41,978 bases of DNA from DAIDKA01 sp036489445. GTDB lineage: Bacteria > Pseudomonadota > Gammaproteobacteria > Steroidobacterales > Steroidobacteraceae. A model generated the notes under the pieces. It saw only the letters and a list, made by a program, of their open reading frames with translations. It searched no databases and had not been told where the DNA came from. Shown piece after piece: positions 40,647 through 41,978 of this stretch (position 1 is the first letter of the stretch; every line of letters starts with the position of its first letter). The stretch lies in contig DASXFV010000051.1 of assembly GCA_036489445.1 (NCBI GenBank), positions 1 through 41,978 on the forward strand, given 5' to 3'. A program made the position numbers and the translations under genes.

Positions 40647-41135
40647 ATGATCTCAGCGACCACCAGCTCTTCCGTCGGATCCGAATTCGACAAGTTCCTG
40701 TTCACACCAATCGGTGAGGATCGAAACGGACTGCCTTTGACCGTCGTATCCCTTCTGGCACGCATGAATCTGGATCCCTGGCAGGAGGCAGGAACCCTCG
40801 CCGCCCTGCCCGCAGAAGCGGCCGCCTCGCGCCTGGCCTCCTCGCTCGACACGCTGACCGATCCAAGTTTGCGACAGGCCAACCCCGAGACTGCGGTCCT
40901 GCGCCTGCTTGCCCTGTTACCACGGCAGGCTGCAGTCATGCAGACCCCGGCGGCGAGCATCGACACCGTGGCAGGGCGGGCGCTCAAGACCCACCTCGGC
41001 ACCATCGTCTTCATCATTTCCGCAATCATTTTGCTGGGGGCTCAGATCCTCGTTGCCCACCGCTATACACCCCCGCAACCTGGAACCGTTGCAGCACCGG
41101 CCGTCACCATCAAACCGGACCAACCCCACCCGTAG
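40647..41135 (+). CDS. Single-span membrane protein of unknown function
   Basis: A 162-aa protein: a soluble N-terminal part of about 110 residues (FDKFLFTPIGEDRNGLPLTV, SLLARMNLDPWQEAGTLAAL and Ala-rich helices), one membrane segment (TIVFIISAIILLGAQILVAH) near residue 125, and a short Pro-rich C-terminal tail. The ends suggest the N-terminal domain is cytoplasmic. It lies between two related Crp/Fnr regulators on the same strand, so a link to their signal is possible. I recognise no family. Its stop codon lies in a short repeat-like sequence (CGTAGGATGGGTAAGCG). Confidence 0.75.
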   Translation: MISATTSSSVGSEFDKFLFTPIGEDRNGLPLTVVSLLARMNLDPWQEAGTLAALPAEAAASRLASSLDTLTDPSLRQANPETAVLRLLALLPRQAAVMQTPAASIDTVAGRALKTHLGTIVFIISAIILLGAQILVAHRYTPPQPGTVAAPAVTIKPDQPHP

Positions 41136-41217
41136 GATGGGTAAGCGCGGTGGCGCACGGATCGGTGCCCGATTTCACTGCACAGTGCCTACCTTGCGTA
41201 GGTGTGTCAGCATCACT

Positions 41218-41978
41218 ATGGCTCATGGAGTACCGGTAGCAGAAGAGTTGTGGGTGCCGCCTTCGGCGCGATCCCCCATGGGAAATCATCTGCTTGCCGG
41301 ACTGTCGCAGCCACTTCGCCGCCAATTGCTGGAGCAGCTCGAACCCATCGAGCTGCAGTTGGCAGAAGTGCTCTATAAACCAGGGGAGCGCATGCGCTAT
41401 GTATTCTTCCCCACCCGCAGTTTCATTTCCCTGATCGCGCCCCTCGACGGACACACGGGACTCGAAGTCGGCCTGGTGGGCGATGAGGGCATGGTCGGGA
41501 TCTCCTTGATACTGGGCGTCGAGACGGCACCTGTGCGCGCCCTGGTGCAGGGCGCCGGCACAGCCTGGAGAATGGAGGCGGTCGCGTTTATGGCAGCCCT
41601 CAAGCGCAATCCACCGCTGCAGCAACGCCTGAACCGTTATCTGTACGTCACCCTCACCCAACTGGCACAGACTGCCGCGTGCACCCGTTTCCATCTTGTG
41701 GAGGCGCGGCTGGCGCGCTGGTTGCTGATGACGCGCGATCGGGCACACGCCGAGGAATTTTTTATTACGCACGAATTTCTGGCCTACATGCTGGGTGTAC
41801 GCCGCGCGGGCGTCACTCGAGCGGCGGGCTCCCTGCGCAATCGCAATCTGATCCGGTATAGCCGCGGGTTGCTCACGGTGCTTGACGCCGACGGCTTGAA
41901 AAAGGCCGCCTGCAGCTGCTACTCAGCCCTCAAGAATGACTACACGGGTATGCTCGGAAAGTCCGCTACCTCGCAACG
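41218..41978 (+). CDS. Crp/Fnr-family transcriptional regulator, second copy (cut by window edge)
   Basis: At least 253 codons, running off the window. It has the same plan as the regulator at 39834: barrel (ELQLAEVLYKPGERMRYVFF, then VGLVGDEGMVGISLILGVET) and HTH (THEFLAYMLGVRRAGVTRAA), then SRGLLTVLDADGLKKAACSC matching RGNITVLDRPKLEKLCCEC. ATG 41218 or the internal ATG 41278 (MGNHLLAGLS) may be the start; the latter aligns better with the paralogue. Signal unknown, as for the first copy. Only a handful of C-terminal residues should be missing. Confidence 0.88.
   Translation, partial: MAHGVPVAEELWVPPSARSPMGNHLLAGLSQPLRRQLLEQLEPIELQLAEVLYKPGERMRYVFFPTRSFISLIAPLDGHTGLEVGLVGDEGMVGISLILGVETAPVRALVQGAGTAWRMEAVAFMAALKRNPPLQQRLNRYLYVTLTQLAQTAACTRFHLVEARLARWLLMTRDRAHAEEFFITHEFLAYMLGVRRAGVTRAAGSLRNRNLIRYSRGLLTVLDADGLKKAACSCYSALKNDYTGMLGKSATSQ

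Noticed and set aside
41110..41772. Minus-strand open frame at the window end
   Set aside because: Shadow of the second Crp/Fnr gene, whose plus-strand product has clear barrel and HTH motifs.

Overview
The window is about 42 kb of GC-rich (roughly 60% or more), densely coding chromosomal DNA from a Gram-negative bacterium. Lipoprotein signals, an EmrAB/NodT-type tripartite pump, an OmpA-family protein, PQQ dehydrogenases and planctomycete-type cytochrome/DUF1552 proteins suggest an environmental gammaproteobacterium, possibly of the Steroidobacteraceae/Nevskiales type. That placement is inferred from gene content, not from a marker gene. I saw no rRNA, tRNA, CRISPR array, insertion sequence or prophage.

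Layout. (1) 1-8482, mostly minus strand: two PQQ-dependent dehydrogenases in tandem (one cut by the window edge), a small EF-hand protein on the other strand, and a six-gene operon for a Tat-exported molybdenum hydroxylase. The operon order is FeS subunit, Mo subunit, FAD subunit, an overlooked 49-aa membrane peptide, a b-type cytochrome and a helical protein. Together these could oxidise alcohols to aldehydes to acids in the periplasm and pass electrons to the respiratory chain. (2) 8591-15437: a FrnE-like DsbA-family protein, two FtsX/MacB-type ABC permeases without an ATPase gene, a methyltransferase, a YozG-like HTH gene whose DUF2975 partner survives only as a tail, an exported protein of unknown function, a YbjQ-like protein, a small membrane protein and a fumarylacetoacetate hydrolase family enzyme. 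(3) 15434-20712: a CecR-type TetR regulator divergent from an EmrA/EmrB/NodT-type efflux operon, followed by a palindromic operator and the C-terminal remnant of a MarR regulator. (4) 20781-23742: an exported SRPBCC protein, an MFS transporter divergent from an isochorismatase-family hydrolase, and a decayed cytochrome c gene.

(5) 23812-34739 is the most unusual region. A minus-strand operon encodes a DUF1592-type cytochrome protein, a DUF1552 protein, a DUF6152 protein and an exported ankyrin protein. It is flanked on both sides by an A-B pair of related exported proteins of unknown function. In each pair the two genes overlap by ATGA, and both A proteins share the same C-terminal sequence. 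A tannase/feruloyl-esterase family enzyme follows. The arrangement looks like an exported, substrate-processing system with a duplicated accessory pair.

(6) 34926-41978: a thioredoxin-like protein, an NTF2-like protein, an AlkD-like DNA glycosylase, a lipoprotein, a ketopantoate reductase, a DUF4398 lipoprotein coupled to a DUF4398-OmpA lipoprotein with a 21-bp repeat, and two related Crp/Fnr-type regulators around a single-span membrane protein. The second regulator runs off the window.

No stretch longer than 300 bases lacks a gene or gene remnant. The longer intergenic stretches (2622-2882, 12277-12500, 20502-20780, 23519-23811, 31472-31691) are described in the entries beside them.
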